Below are positions 13,025 through 24,815 of a stretch of 64,000 nt of DNA, one piece after another. The DNA is from Hydractinia symbiolongicarpus (lineage: Eukaryota; Cnidaria; Hydrozoa; Anthoathecata; Hydractiniidae): contig NC_079888.1 in assembly GCF_029227915.1 (NCBI RefSeq), positions 18,082,001 through 18,146,000 on the forward strand, in the 5' to 3' direction. The stretch's first letter is position 1, and every line of letters starts with the position of its first letter. Below the pieces are notes generated by a model. That model did no database searches, was not told the DNA's origin, and was given only the letters and a program-made list of their open reading frames with translations. The translations under genes were made by a program, and so were the position numbers.

Positions 13025-16000
13025 ATGGTTCACAAAAGTTTTCTTCACACTTTATGGATTCTACTAGGTAAGTTATATTTGATAAAAATATGGATATGTC
13101 CTGTGTGCCAAATGAAGTTTATAATATCTGCGTGCCGTTTAAAATATTCTCGGAAATTCCATACTGCAAGGAAAGCGGCATTCGAGTGTTTACAAACTGA
13201 ATTTATTCGAACATGGCAACCTTTGGATCTCTTAACTATGAGCAGAATACACCACGTATCTGACAAGTAATTTCTATAAGTATTACGGAAATGTTCAAAA
13301 GATCGTAAAAATCATTTAAAAATGTTAAAAGTTTCAGTTAGTTTTTAGAGTTATCGGAATGATTTAAGTGAAAGAGTAAATGATAAAATAAATGTCGAAA
13401 TGTCGACATTTTATAAGGAAAACACCCTTTTATTATTTTGAGGGGAAATTTTTTTGGTCAACGTAACATACACATTAGAACACTGAAAAAATACAAAAGA
13501 AAACTTGATCTGTGAAGGATGTTTTGCAAACTTATTTAAGTAATGCGCAATCAGGGTTAAAAGCTTCAAAAAAATACTCAAGGAATCCTGCAATGAATTC
13601 TCTTCTCAGATTACTTTGTCCCTGTGTAAAACATCAGCTGGAGCAAAGAAAACCTGTGAAAGAAAATGGAAAGATTTCGAATAATAATAGCCGTATTCTG
13701 TCTGTCTGTCCGCAAGAGAAATGTCAAGCTACGTATACACGAAATGCGGTATATGAAGGACGAGTGAACCCGTGGGTTTATTCGCGGGAGACTAACTAGT
13801 CTCTATAATAATAGCCGTATTTTGTCTGTCCCTGCGCGGACCCCCACTGAGTAAGTAAACCGTGCTACGGAAACACGAATATCAAATGCGATATATTTTT
13901 ATCTACTTTGTTGCCACGGGTAAATTTAAAGGACGGGCGAACCCGTGGATTTTTCCATGGGCTAACGACTAGTCTAAATAATAACGACTTTATTTTGTCT
14001 GTCTCTGCGCAAAATGGTACTATGGTAGCGAGACACACGAAATACGGTAAGTAAAAGACAGAAGAACCCGTGGATTTAACCACTTGTTTCTGATTAGTCT
14101 CACTTTTCCAAACAAAAAACAAGACTTTTCGGCGGTAATAAGAAAGATCTCTTGCAGCTATGAGACGCCATGTCAATATTTATTTTACGCTTTTAAGTGG
14201 GGCGCCATGTGCGTTACTCGCCTTCATGGATAAGAAGAAAAAGGCGAAAAGTTGTATTCAAAATAAATTAATAAATCATGAAGAAAGAAAGAAAAACACC
14301 GAAAGTGGGAATAAAAAACGAAAACTCCCAATTTCACATAAATAAAACAGAGGAAATAGAATTTAGAAAGATTTTCCAGCCGTCTGTTATAGACTGTGTT
14401 TCTATTACTAATTATATACATGGGTCATTTATTTCTTATTTTACAGTTTTTTTTCTATTTCTATAATTTTTCGTGCGCAGAAATTCTCTAAGGAAAATCA
14501 ATAAACAAATTAATTAATTAACAAATGACTCACTTTCTCCCCGACTATATTTTATAATGTAAATACATTTTTCTTTTGAATCTAGAATCATCAAATGTAT
14601 ATAAAAATACGTTTTTTTAAAAGAAATATACTTCCTGGAGTCAAACAACAATTATTCACAGAATACAATGAAACAAGACGGTTAAATTTTGAATTTCGCC
14701 GCCACAAGTGATCACGGTGGTTGTTTCTATATTAGAATCGCGTCTTTTGAGCTTATCAACATTCATTACTCACTGTTCACAGTACGGGCTTATGACTTGA
14801 TCTCTACACTCTAATTTTTGTTTTTGTGGTAATGTTGTTGACCTAACCACGACCATTATTCCTGAACTAGTCGGTGGCCCGTTGGATAAATCCACGGGTT
14901 TACCTGTCCTTCATTTACCGCATTTCGTGTATCTTGCTACTGCGGTTACCATTTTGCGTGACAGACAGATAGGGTATTATAAAAGAGACTAGTCGTTAGT
15001 CCGTGGAAAAATGTCATTTAAATTAACCTGTTGCAACAAAGTGGACAAAAATATACCGCATTTGGTATTGGTGCGCATTTTAAAAATTTCGTGTTTCCGT
15101 TACGGGACGTGGATTTCGCGGAAACACAGAGAAAATACGGCTAATATTGAAGGGATTTGGCGACTTTTGTCGAAAACAACTGGCGAATTTCACACGCTCT
15201 CTATCCGAACCACGTGTGCGCAACATAACAGCTTCCCGGCTGCAGAGTAGTGACCATTCCATCCCTTTTGTCCGTGTATGAAAGATATATGGGGTTAGAG
15301 CCCAGTTTTAATACCCTTAAAATTTTTTAGCAAGATCCCCACAGATCTATCAATCTACTTTTTCAATTTTCTCAGTTGAAAGCACCTATTATCTCAAAAT
15401 CAGTTAATTATAGAAAAAAAGAGTTGTAATTTTGTAAAAACAACTTTGAAACGTAACGCATCTCTTTCGTTCGCATCCTTGTCCTTATCGGCAAAACAAG
15501 TCGGTAAAAAATGTCGACAATAAAAAAGGCGTCAAAAAGTGACCAACTTTGGCACGGTGACCTGTATTCAACATTTTCTTTACTCATTGCACCCTAGTTA
15601 AGTTTTTTCGCTGATTTTTGTCTTAAACACTGCATCAAAATAAACCGTTCAAGTTTATATTTATAATTGAAATTGTTAATTATCCATTTTTATTTCAATA
15701 TGCTTTAAAAAAACAAATTATTTTTTATGAATTATTACAAACGTTAGTTGGCACAATGTGTTTATGTTGGTGACATTTTGTCCGCAAAGAATGACTAAAT
15801 GTTTTTGTGCAAAAGAATGATATTTTTACAGGACTTTTAAAAAGAAAATCTCGTCTGTTTTATGACCTCGAAAAATTATATTTTTATATCTAATATAAAT
15901 TCACGAAAACATAAATTCATAAAATTATAAATTTAAATAACAAGTGCTAATAACACCCAATAAAGAAAAGTGTATTCATTATATCTTATTTTTTTTCATT

Positions 16001-18252
16001 ATAGATTACTCTTTCTTGTTTGTGCGAAATTAAACATGTAATTGGTAAAATCAATATTTTTTTCGAAAATGACACTTTTCTAATTTTAAAAATCGATAAC
16101 GCGAAACCCAGTTAATTATTAGAATAAGCATAAGCCTTTAGGGGAGCGTATATTAGAGAAGGGCGTTAATAAGCAAGGGCGCTTATTTACAAAAGTCAAC
16201 TTCTTCTTCATCAAAGTCAATTAAATTCTCTTCAATATGGCATCGTCAACGTCCGAATCAGTTGGCTTAAAGGAGATTTCTAACAAAGTCCTCTTTTATC
16301 ACACTAGGGAGGTTTGAAAAAGAGGGCGTTTATATCATATTTTTACTTTTAGAGGGGGCGTTTATATCATTTTTTTACTTTTAGAGAAGGCGTTTATAAG
16401 AAGTTAGCGTTTAAATAAGCTCGGGTCTTTATTGGGGAGCATACGGTATCTCATGTTCTATTATACGCATGCGCAATATGTTTTATTTCCGTTATTTCAG
16501 CATATATTTGCAAAGATAAATTCAAAACAAATTCAAATACTGCTGACGTATTAAAATGATTCCGCTACACGTATTTCCACCTTTAAATTTTGACAATACA
16601 AGTTAGACCAGCTCACCAATAGTTATTTGCCACAGAAATCCTCCGTTTTAGCAAGCAAGCGAAATCTGTGAAGGGGAAGTCAAACTCTTGCGTAACCTAA
16701 ATCCTTTTGTACCTCTGATTTTCTTGTATTTTGTTTTTAGTGGGTCTAATAGTGATCGAAGCAGTAAAGCTTTCAAATAATAATGGTAGGTCTAACATTC
16801 TGTTATTTCTTTACCTTTTTATTATTTCATTCATTCATTCATTCATTCATTCACGGGTCATTCGCATAAATTAGATGCATACGTGTTTGTAGTTCAGGAT
16901 TTGAGCAGAATGGGACTTTGATTGCATTTTAATTATTACTTAATTTTTTAGTGGAGAAAAAAACATTCTGCGAATTATCTGCATCAAAAAGAATGTTACA
17001 TAGTCTTGGTATAAACTCTCTAGCGTCATCATGTTTGTTGAAATCAAAAAGAGGTGAGAAAATTTTGTACATAAACTCTTTCTCTCAGAACACTCACAAC
17101 GAAGAACCAGAGGAAAACCACAGAAAAACCACAGAAAAACCACAGAAAAACCAGGGAAAAACCAGAGAAAAACCAGAGAAAAACCAACCAGGCAATCAAA
17201 ATGAAAACAACAACAAACAAGAGTAAACAACAAATTTTTTTCAAGTGACCAACGCCGTCTCTTTAATTAAAGTATTTCAAATTGAATTGAATTTTATCCA
17301 AGGGTACAACTCCTCAACGTGACATTAATAAATATATGTTGTTTTGCTTAAACAAATTTTAAAGACTTTCGATAAGAATTTGTCATATAAATGTCTTGAT
17401 CTCAAAACTCTGGTTAACAACTATATTAAAAGACACAACGTAACGATGCATACAATCTAACTATGGCAAGCAAATGGAGAAATTTAAAAAAAAATTATTT
17501 TCTGTTTTCCATGTTTAGATATCGCTCATTTAGTCAGCAGTTATTTGGAAAGGGAGTTATTTCCAGAAAAAAGAGATCTAGTCGATGAACTTGAAGATTA
17601 TATAAAAAAAGAAATGTTTCACAAAAGTAAGTATGAGCAAAATGGATTAAAAAATTACTATTAATGTTAATAACAAATGTAAAAGTTCTAAAGAAACTCA
17701 AAAGTGATTACATTTCACTGCAATGTTTTGATTCTGTGTTGAGAACAGCATGTTCATGTCCGCTTTCTCGTAGACCACTGTAATTAGAAATCGTTCAGAA
17801 AAGAATCTTCCTTCTGAAAATAGAAAGAAGGGTTTAATTTTAGTGCCTTTTGAATCTTGGGTTTTAAGAAAAGGTATACGTCCTATTAATGGGCATTTTA
17901 CCCTACGTGGACCTGCTTTTTCTATCTTGTAAATTTTAGAAGTTCTCTATATATGCCAGTAATATATGCCATCGAATTATATCTTTATCATTTCAACCAT
18001 CATCAGATATCCTTTGCATGTTGAGATTCGCAAAAATTGATAAAACTTTAAATTGTTTATTTTTTAGCATAGAAATAATTGGGGACCATTTTCCTGTTTA
18101 CAGATACATGCAAAGTACATCGTTTCATTATAAAAAAATAATGTTTATATTATTTTTCAGGAGGAAGTTATTGCTGTAGTCCGCGATGTGACAAATTTAT
18201 GATGAGGATGGGAACACCAAATGCTGCATTAGTTCAATGCAACAATGGTTGA
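13025..18252 (+). CDS. Small secreted six-cysteine prohormone-like protein (5 exons, 129 aa)
   Basis: Exons are 13025-13067, 16741-16785, 16952-17053, 17519-17626 and 18161-18252. All four introns are phase 1 and the frame closes at TGA. Joining exons 1 and 2 builds one signal peptide: MVHK, then a hydrophobic core, then VIEA as a likely cleavage site near residue 22. The mature part has Cys36 and Cys57, a charged helical middle bounded by basic pairs (K62R63, K81R82, K99R100), and a C-terminal part beginning GSYCCSPRC (Cys104, 105, 109) with Cys126 near the end. The order signal / 2-Cys segment / KR / connecting segment / KR / 4-Cys segment starting with CCxxxC is that of preproinsulin. However, the spacings (20 between the first two cysteines and 16 before the last) do not fit canonical insulin or relaxin (11 and 8). 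I therefore do not name a family. Intron 1 carries several mobile repeats. A TATA box was not identified. Confidence 0.6.
13677..14097 (+). mobile_element. Head-to-tail array of three Helitron-like short elements
   Basis: Three units follow each other directly: 13677-13799, 13800-13972 and 13973-14097. Each begins TC(T)...AATAAT, carries a TGTCTGTC word near its start, and ends with a short hairpin (cleanest in unit 2: CCCGTGGA...TCCATGGG) followed a few bases later by CTAG (TTAG in unit 3). The next unit's TC abuts the CTAG with no spacer. This is the end structure of Helitrons (5' TC, 3' hairpin plus CTRR). No Rep/helicase gene is present, so they are non-autonomous. They lie in intron 1 of the secreted-peptide gene. 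Confidence 0.65.
14867..15150 (-). mobile_element. Two adjoining Helitron-like elements, minus orientation
   Basis: Copy 1 spans 14867-14988: CTAG end, hairpin remnants CCCGT/TCCACGGG, then gacagacagat and a TC start at 14988. Copy 2 spans 14989-15150: CTAG at 14989-14992, a decayed body and a TC start near 15150. They adjoin directly, as in the array at 13677. Confidence 0.6.
16137..16446. repeat. Dispersed repeat, copy A
   Basis: This shares its order of words with the stretch 32431-32747: gcgtatattagaga near the start, then caacgtccgaatcagttg, tatcacactaggga/tcatcacactaggga, ttttacttt and gggcgtttat/gtgtttat. Inside it, the phrase gggcgtttatatcat is itself repeated in tandem (16324 and 16367). 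It looks like a non-coding mobile element in intron 1 of the secreted-peptide gene. Confidence 0.55.
16827..16853. repeat. (ATTC)n microsatellite
   Basis: About six ATTC units lie in the intron between exons 2 and 3 of the secreted-peptide gene. Confidence 0.85.
17105..17190 (+). repeat. Tandem 11-12-base repeat just after exon 3
   Basis: The unit is close to cagaaaaaccac, repeated about seven times with small changes. It sits in the intron after exon 3 of the secreted-peptide gene. The exon 3 reading frame stays open through the donor and this repeat to a stop at 17224-17226, giving Lys/Glu/Asn/Pro-rich residues (EKPQKNQ-like) if the intron were retained. Confidence 0.6.
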
Positions 18253-18525
18253 TCGCATGTCGACACTCTTATTTTACAATTTGATATTTTTTTAGTTTGA
18301 TTTTTTTAAGAAAATTTAATTTAGTAGGATAATGGATTATTGTTATTTTTTTTTCAAGACAAGACCTTTAAATTTGCCCAATCCCAATCGACTACCACCG
18401 CAGTTATTCGATCCTGTATATGTCTTCTAAAGCCGATATGAAATTTCGAAGGCGTGTGCTTTTGAAATTCATAAGTGAGCGTTATAATGTCAAGCTGACT
18501 AAAATAATAGTTTATAATTTTTCCC

Positions 18526-18692
18526 CGTCGTCGTCGTCGCTGCCATCGTCGTCGTCGTGATGTTGCTGTCATTGTCGTTGTCATTATCGTCGTCGCTACA
18601 ATCGTCGTCGTGGCCATCATCGTTATCGTCGTTGCCATCGTCTCCGTAGCCGTCGCCGTGGTAATCGTCGTCATCGTTATTGTCGACGTCGA
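18526..18692. repeat. Degenerate (GTC/GAC)n trinucleotide repeat
   Basis: Runs of cgtcgtcgt and variants (atc, gcc, gct) extend over about 165 bases. On the minus strand they read as Asp-rich or Thr-rich frames, which are by-products of the repeat rather than a gene. Confidence 0.8.
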
Positions 18693-19003
18693 TATGTATA
18701 AATAATGAGTCAGCCTGCGTCACAAAGCTCCATGGTGCTTTTATAAAGTTATTGAAGAAAAATTTAATTATAAGGGTGTCTTCGTTGCGTTACCATACGA
18801 ACAAGATTTGTGGACCACATTTATACTTCTCAATTACTTATTATATATTTTAGTTTTATATACGATAATAAAAACTTGATGTAAAATATAACCGTATTTA
18901 TCAATTTCTCTTTCCAAAGCCGTAGAATGAAACGCTGATTTCGTCTTACCTAATTTCAAACAAAAATCTGAACCAGTAAATTAATGATTTATAAATTTAC
19001 TAA

Positions 19004-19108
19004 CTAGTCGTTAGCCCGTGGAAAATCCACGGGTTCGCCCGTCGCAGCTAAGCTACCATTTTCCGTGACAGACAGACAGACAGACGTATACGGGCATTAT
19101 GATATAGA
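19004..19108 (-). mobile_element. Solo Helitron-like element, 105 bases
   Basis: On the minus strand it begins TCTATATCATAATGCCC at 19108, has a TGTCTGTC repeat, ends with the perfect hairpin CCCGTGGA-ttt-TCCACGGG, and finishes CTAG at 19004. The flanks are A/T, as expected for insertion between A and T. This is the clearest single copy in the window. Confidence 0.7.
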
Positions 19109-20187
19109 TCCATAATTTGAGCATAAAGTTACTTCATTACTTACACAGCAAAAATGAGCAGCCTTCAAAATATAAACGAGTTTAAGATTATGTGTATCAA
19201 GTAAAAGAGAAAGACAGAATTTTTATTAAAAAAAATTGATAAATTGAGAAATCTGGTAAAGGAATTAGTGAAACACTGCATAGAATCTTTCCCAGTTATG
19301 CAGCCATATATGCAGCCATATATGCAACCAGCGTCAAAAATATTATGAGTATCACAAAAATTAATACTGGGAAAAGAACTATATTAGATTTTACGATAGC
19401 TACAATTTCTCTTATATTTATCGGAGCCGAATATACACCTTATAGCCGGCATTATTCCAAAACACTAGCTTAGGTACTGGTCGCGTGCTTAAAAATCTAC
19501 AAATCTGTCTACAAATCGAGCTGGTTTGTGTCCGCTGTATCTGACAACCAAAAAGATAGTGTTTAACATATTTCCAAGTTTTTACATAATTCGCATATAA
19601 AAACATGCCCAAAAATCCGAAAACAATCGGGAAATCGGATTATTCACGTGTCTAAAATTGAGCGATTCTCCCTTGAAATAAAGTTGTGTTGTAAGTTTAA
19701 ATTCTATATTTTCCCGACTATAAGGACTTCATAAAGATTATTAGGGTAAGTGTCGAGTAATAGTCCAAAATTTAACATGAAGATAAATATTAAAAGCCAA
19801 TAAATATTATAACCATGCAGCGTTGTAAAAAGGGGTTGTTAAAAAACGCGGCAGCGGTTGCGGCCGGATAGGGTAGATTTTGGATCTGCTTTTATCAGTG
19901 CCAACTGAACTTTGACACGATTCGACGGGAACGGGGTAAACGACTAAGGACTAAACTGAGTGTAATTTACATCTTTTTCTTTCAAGCATAAAATCTTTTC
20001 TAAATAAACAATGAATGATATATAATAAATAAACCCTACGATTAACTAAGTAATTACACGTTATGTTGTTAAGAAGAGGATACCAAACAAAGTCACCAAA
20101 CAATTTTTGACTCTAAAGATGTCTGGTTAGGGTTATGCTAACTGGCAAATAAGAATTTCCGAAAACTGAGTTGCTGTCTCGTTAATA

Positions 20188-20327
20188 AATCCACGGGTTC
20201 GGCCTTTATTTACCGTATTTCGTGTGCCTCACTACTGCGATTACCATTTGGCATGACAGACAGACGTAAAGGGTGTTATAATATAGATAAAGCGGACACA
20301 CAGACAAAATACGGCTATTATTAAAGA
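20188..20327 (-). mobile_element. Two truncated Helitron-like copies
   Basis: Copy 20188-20287 keeps the TC start (atatagat on the + strand), gacagacagacg, and half of the end hairpin (aatccacgggttcg), but has lost the other half and CTAG. Immediately after it, 20291-20327 is a 5'-end fragment (gacaaaatacggctattat...agaga). Confidence 0.55.
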
Positions 20328-20582
20328 GATTAAAGAGATACCTTTATTGAAACAGAGCTCGTATTTCAACTTATAATTCCGGATTGTTCAATTGAGACAG
20401 TGAAAACAAAAAATAAACTTCCTTTAAAAGCGAGTCAAAAGCTACATCTTTCACACCATCCAAAGCGCGCGAAAATGACTTCAGATTAAATTTTACAAAA
20501 TAAAACTAAAAAAACGTTCGTAACACAAACAAATAAATTAAGAGTGTCGCTTCATACCCGTTTCGACAAGGTAACGACATAT

Positions 20583-22381
20583 TCACACATATTTCGATAA
20601 GGTTACCGCATCTCGTAACATGTGATCTCGTAACGCCCACAACGCATCTACAGCGGAATCGTAACCGTGGTCTTTGTTCAACCAGTGCGTTGGTAAGGGG
20701 TTGTTTGGTTTCGGGTGCGGTGTCGAAGACTGTTCACTCCAATGACTTAAAGCTGTTTTATTATCTCGTAGACCTTCAATGTACCTGATTGAAAAATATA
20801 ATAAGTTTGACGAAAAATAACAAACAAACAAACAAACAAACAAACAAAACTTAAACATAAACATGAAGTACAGCTTAATTCTTAGTGTTTAAATCAAGAA
20901 AAGGCTAAATGTCATAATTTTAAAATTCGTTTATTAATCCGTCACTCGTTAAATGCTCCGTTGATGCCTAATATTCCGTCACCCGCGTCAAATATTCCGT
21001 CACTCACCAAATACCCCACATCACTTTCGTCAGTACAAAACATTAAAAATAGAATTTATTCGAGATTGCATTTTAATAAAATTGGCTATATCTAGCACGA
21101 AAAGGATTCAAAGTCGCAAGAAAGGGTGCGTGTTAACCCCAGCATTCTAAGGCAATAAAAAGTTTGGAAGGTTGAAGTAAACAATCCAAATTTTTATCGG
21201 TCTTCCGCTATACTAAAGAAATCCTTATCAGTGCTCCTACCTGAGATAGGCTTCAGAATGACGAAGTTTCATCGTAGTGGGCGGCGGTGCAACAAACACA
21301 GGTTCCTCCTCTTCTTGTGGCTTCTCTTGTTGTTGCTGAACAAGTTGTTGAACTTGCTGTTGTAGAGACTGGATTTGTTGTTGCTGACGTTGCACTTGCG
21401 TCAGCAACATTTGTTGTTGTTCCACCGACAAACTTTGTGGCGTTCCTACACAAAGAAGAATGTTACACGTTATATGAGACTTTTAGTTCAAATTTTAGAA
21501 AACGCGAAAAGTCTTCCTAACATATATATTCTGTACGTAACAATAAAAATTAACTACTTTGGTATTAATATTTACGTTTAAAATTTAGATTACAGGAGGT
21601 GTAGTTACTCTATATAAGCCTGTTTCTACCTACCTGGTTGAGGTACAGGTGGTTGAGGTGGCTGTTGGATGGGTGGAGTCATACCAGGTGTACGTACAGG
21701 TGAAGAAGCAGCCAGCATTTGACCTCTAGCTTGTAGCATCAGCTGTTGTTGGTACATTTGCTGCTGCACTACTGATGAGAAAACAGAAGAAAAACTCCTC
21801 TATATGGTATGAATAAAAAACAAGTGATACAGAAAAAATCTTTGACAGAACAGATCTGTCTTTCAATTTCTTAGGAAATTATATAGTTCTGATTGACCAT
21901 TTAAAATATAAAAATGCTCGACATAAATTTGCTGATATTCCACAAATTTAATGTTGAACAGTGACGTCACAGCAGTGTTGTATTACTTATATCCAGCAGA
22001 ATTTTAAATTATTATTTTTTATAAAATATAAATAATAATAATTTAATTTCGGCTTTTTAACATGAAGAAATCAAAAGAATTATTTGCCAGTACCAACCGT
22101 GCTGAGGGAGTTGCTGCCCGTTCATGCGAAACGGTGGAAACATCCCAGCATGTATTTGCATTGGTCCACCATTCGGAATGTTCGGTGCAGCCAACGTAGG
22201 TGTATTCTGAAACATGCCGATGGCTTTTTGCTGAAGCATTGCTTGATGTTGTTGGTTTTTCATAGGATTGGAAGGAGAGAGGGATGACACAGTGGAGGAG
22301 GCTCTTGATGATGGCCGTTCTGAGCCTTCACTACCATTTTTAAAACCGTCATCGCATGATTGATGTCGTGGAAAATAAAAC
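20583..22381 (-). CDS. PBRM1: PBRM1 exons 35-38: Gln/Pro/Met-rich tail and conserved C-terminus
   Basis: Exons 22381-22098, 21771-21634, 21445-21241 and 20784-20583. The tail is rich in Gln, Pro and Met (QQMYQQQLMLQ, QQQQIQSLQQQVQQLVQQQQ). The final 90 or so residues are strongly conserved: VFVAPPPTTMKLRHSEAYLR, YIEGL, LPTHWL and DALWALRDHMLRDAV, ending in a TGA at 20583-20585. Exon 35 uses the donor GTTGGT, chosen because the stronger-looking GTACTG six bases downstream would break the reading frame. Confidence 0.9.
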
Positions 22382-24774
22382 CTAAGTAAAAAAAATATAA
22401 AAACGTCACGATGCTGTTATTAAGACATGTAAACAAAAACTAAAAAACTGAACTTAAAATCAAATTGGCAAAAAAAAAAAAAAAAAGATTCGCATGTATC
22501 CATAAAAAAATGATAAACTTAAATTTGAAAATACATCAAGAAAATAAAACCAACAAAAGAACCGGAAGGAGCTAGAGTAGGGCAATTCAGTTTAAAAAGA
22601 GTTGTTCAAAAATGCTTAGATAATGCAGGCTCAACACAACTGCTTTACATTTAGTAAAGAAGGCAGGACTTCGTGAATTAGAGGACAGGAAAAAGAACTC
22701 GCCTACGTATTTAAAAAACGATAATTTTAAGTGATAGGGTATACCCTAAAAAACGTTTTTTGTATATTTATTTAGCTTATTTATTTTGGTTTCTTTTTTC
22801 AGCTTGATGGACACGTGTGAATAAAAGAACACGCATAAAGGTAACTATAAACCTTGCAGACGTGGTGTTGTTTTTTCATTTTTAAATTCTTACACAAAGA
22901 AGAATAGGCTTCTGATATTTGCTAAACAACATTTCACTTACTTGCTCTTCTCACTTGTTGAAATCTTTGTTTGTTTACATTTGAAGTGAATCTCTCTGAT
23001 GTGACGCACTAACCTCGAATGATTACCAAACGGTCTGAAGAAGAAAATACATGAAAAGTAAGGGAAAGGATATAATTGAGTTTATTATTTGCAAATGTTA
23101 TAAAGCATAGACACTTCAGTGTATGGAACACTGTTTTCAACGTGGCTTCTGCATCGTGAATGTATACATTAGGTATAAATCGACATCCAATCGACCTACC
23201 CTTTTTGTTTCACATGGCATGGGTTGACCCATAGCTAAGGTTAAGGCAGTTTCTAAACATGCTCGCACTGTGGACTGAATCACAGATCTCGTGATTATGA
23301 AGTAAACACGATAACTACTCGATCAGGCTCTCTTTTTACTTATTGCGGTTTATACTAAGCTTATGTCACACTTACTGCTTTTCATGCTTCTTTCTGTCAC
23401 AACTTCTCCATTCACATTTATACATACCAGTAGACGCTACAAATAGAAAATAAGAACTGGTGGAAAAGCATGTGAAGATGGAGAAAGTAGCTTGTACAGT
23501 TGTAGTAACTTTGCTAATGATTTAACTTGCAGAGAAAATACAGAGAAAATAGCTCAAAGGTTCAATTGCCAGAACAACACGTAGCATTACTTGTCATTGT
23601 GGGTCATTTGAAGGGAACAGTGCAGTAGGATTTTATATTGCCAACCAAATGCACCGGCCAGAGATAAAACAACTAAAGGTGGGTTTCCATTATAGTTAGT
23701 TATTTTCGTGCAACACTTGTTGCGAAACATCTTATGCGTCGCTTTGTTGTATGTACAACACGTGCTTCCATAAAGTTGTAACAGTGGCAAGACTTTTTAT
23801 GTTAATAGAAACCGCCCTTTAGCAACATACCTGACTTAAATATGTGTGGTCCTTCTATTACGTGTATTATAAGATCCTGCATATCTTCAAATTGATATTC
23901 ACAGTGTGACCACTGACATTCGAACACATACAAAGACTCTACCAAGCCCTGCGCTTTTGCTCTGCTTTTGTAGACTTCCTTTTCATCAATAGTCAAACCT
24001 TCCCACCTTTCGTTGGTTTTAGATTGTATTTCATCCACAGAAAGTTCTGGACTTTCCTTCATTAACTGCGCTGCGTATTCCTTCTTCATGAGAGCATAGC
24101 CAACATCCTCGCTGACTTCAGGCTAGTTAGATATATGAAAAGAAAAAATAAGGATATCTTTACAAACAAAAATTGATTTTAAAGTCTAACGACATCTGTT
24201 AACATTATTATTTTATGCTAGTTGTAATCAGCTACTGTTTGCTATTACTATGATTTTTATATATATTATATATGACTAGTCGTTAGCCCGTGGAAAATCC
24301 ACGGGTTCGTCCGTCCTTTTTATACCGCATTGCGTGCTTCTCGCTATTGCGCAGCTAAGCTATCATTTTGCGTGACAGACAGACAGACAGACGTATACGG
24401 GTATTACTAGTCGTTAGCCCGTGGAAAATCCACGGGTTCGTCCGTCCTTTTTATACCGCATTGCGTGCTTCTCGCTATTGCGCAGCTAAGCTATCATTTT
24501 GCGTGACAGACAGACAGACAGACGTATACGGGTATTACTAATCGTTAGCCCGTGGAAAATCCACGGGTTCGTCCGTCCTTTTTATACCGCATTGCGTGCT
24601 TCTCGCTATTGCGCAGCTAAGCTATCATTTTGCGTGACAGACAGACAGACAGACAGACAGACGTATACGGGTATTACTAGTTGTTAGCCCGTGGAAAATC
24701 CACGGGTTCGCCCGTCCTTTTTATACCGCATTGCGTGCTTCTCGCTATTGCGCAGCTAAGCTACCATTTTGCGT

Positions 24775-24815
<41 letters not shown>

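Larger units (their letters stand above)
18253..20582. other. Intergenic region between the secreted-peptide gene and PBRM1
   Basis: It holds a trinucleotide repeat (18526-18692), Helitron-like copies (19004-19108 and 20188-20327) and otherwise unrecognised AT-rich DNA. An AATAAA on the + strand at about 18867 could be a polyadenylation signal for the secreted-peptide gene, though it is 600 bases past the stop. TTTATT (AATAAA on the minus strand) at about 20343 could serve PBRM1. Neither is proven. Confidence 0.35.

Noticed and set aside
16940-17244. Phe/Trp-rich minus-strand frames opposite exon 3 of the secreted-peptide gene
   Set aside because: They arise from the tandem cagaaaaaccac repeat read on the other strand.
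13025-18252. Calling the secreted peptide a canonical insulin
   Set aside because: The cysteine spacings (20 and 16) do not fit the insulin or relaxin pattern; only the overall layout, CCxxxC and the intron phase agree.
18354-18723. Thr-rich and Asp-rich minus-strand open frames
   Set aside because: Both are produced by the trinucleotide repeat read in different frames.
21253-21581. Other-frame open frames over the Gln-rich PBRM1 exon 37
   Set aside because: They are shadows of the CAA/CAG-rich coding exon on the minus strand.
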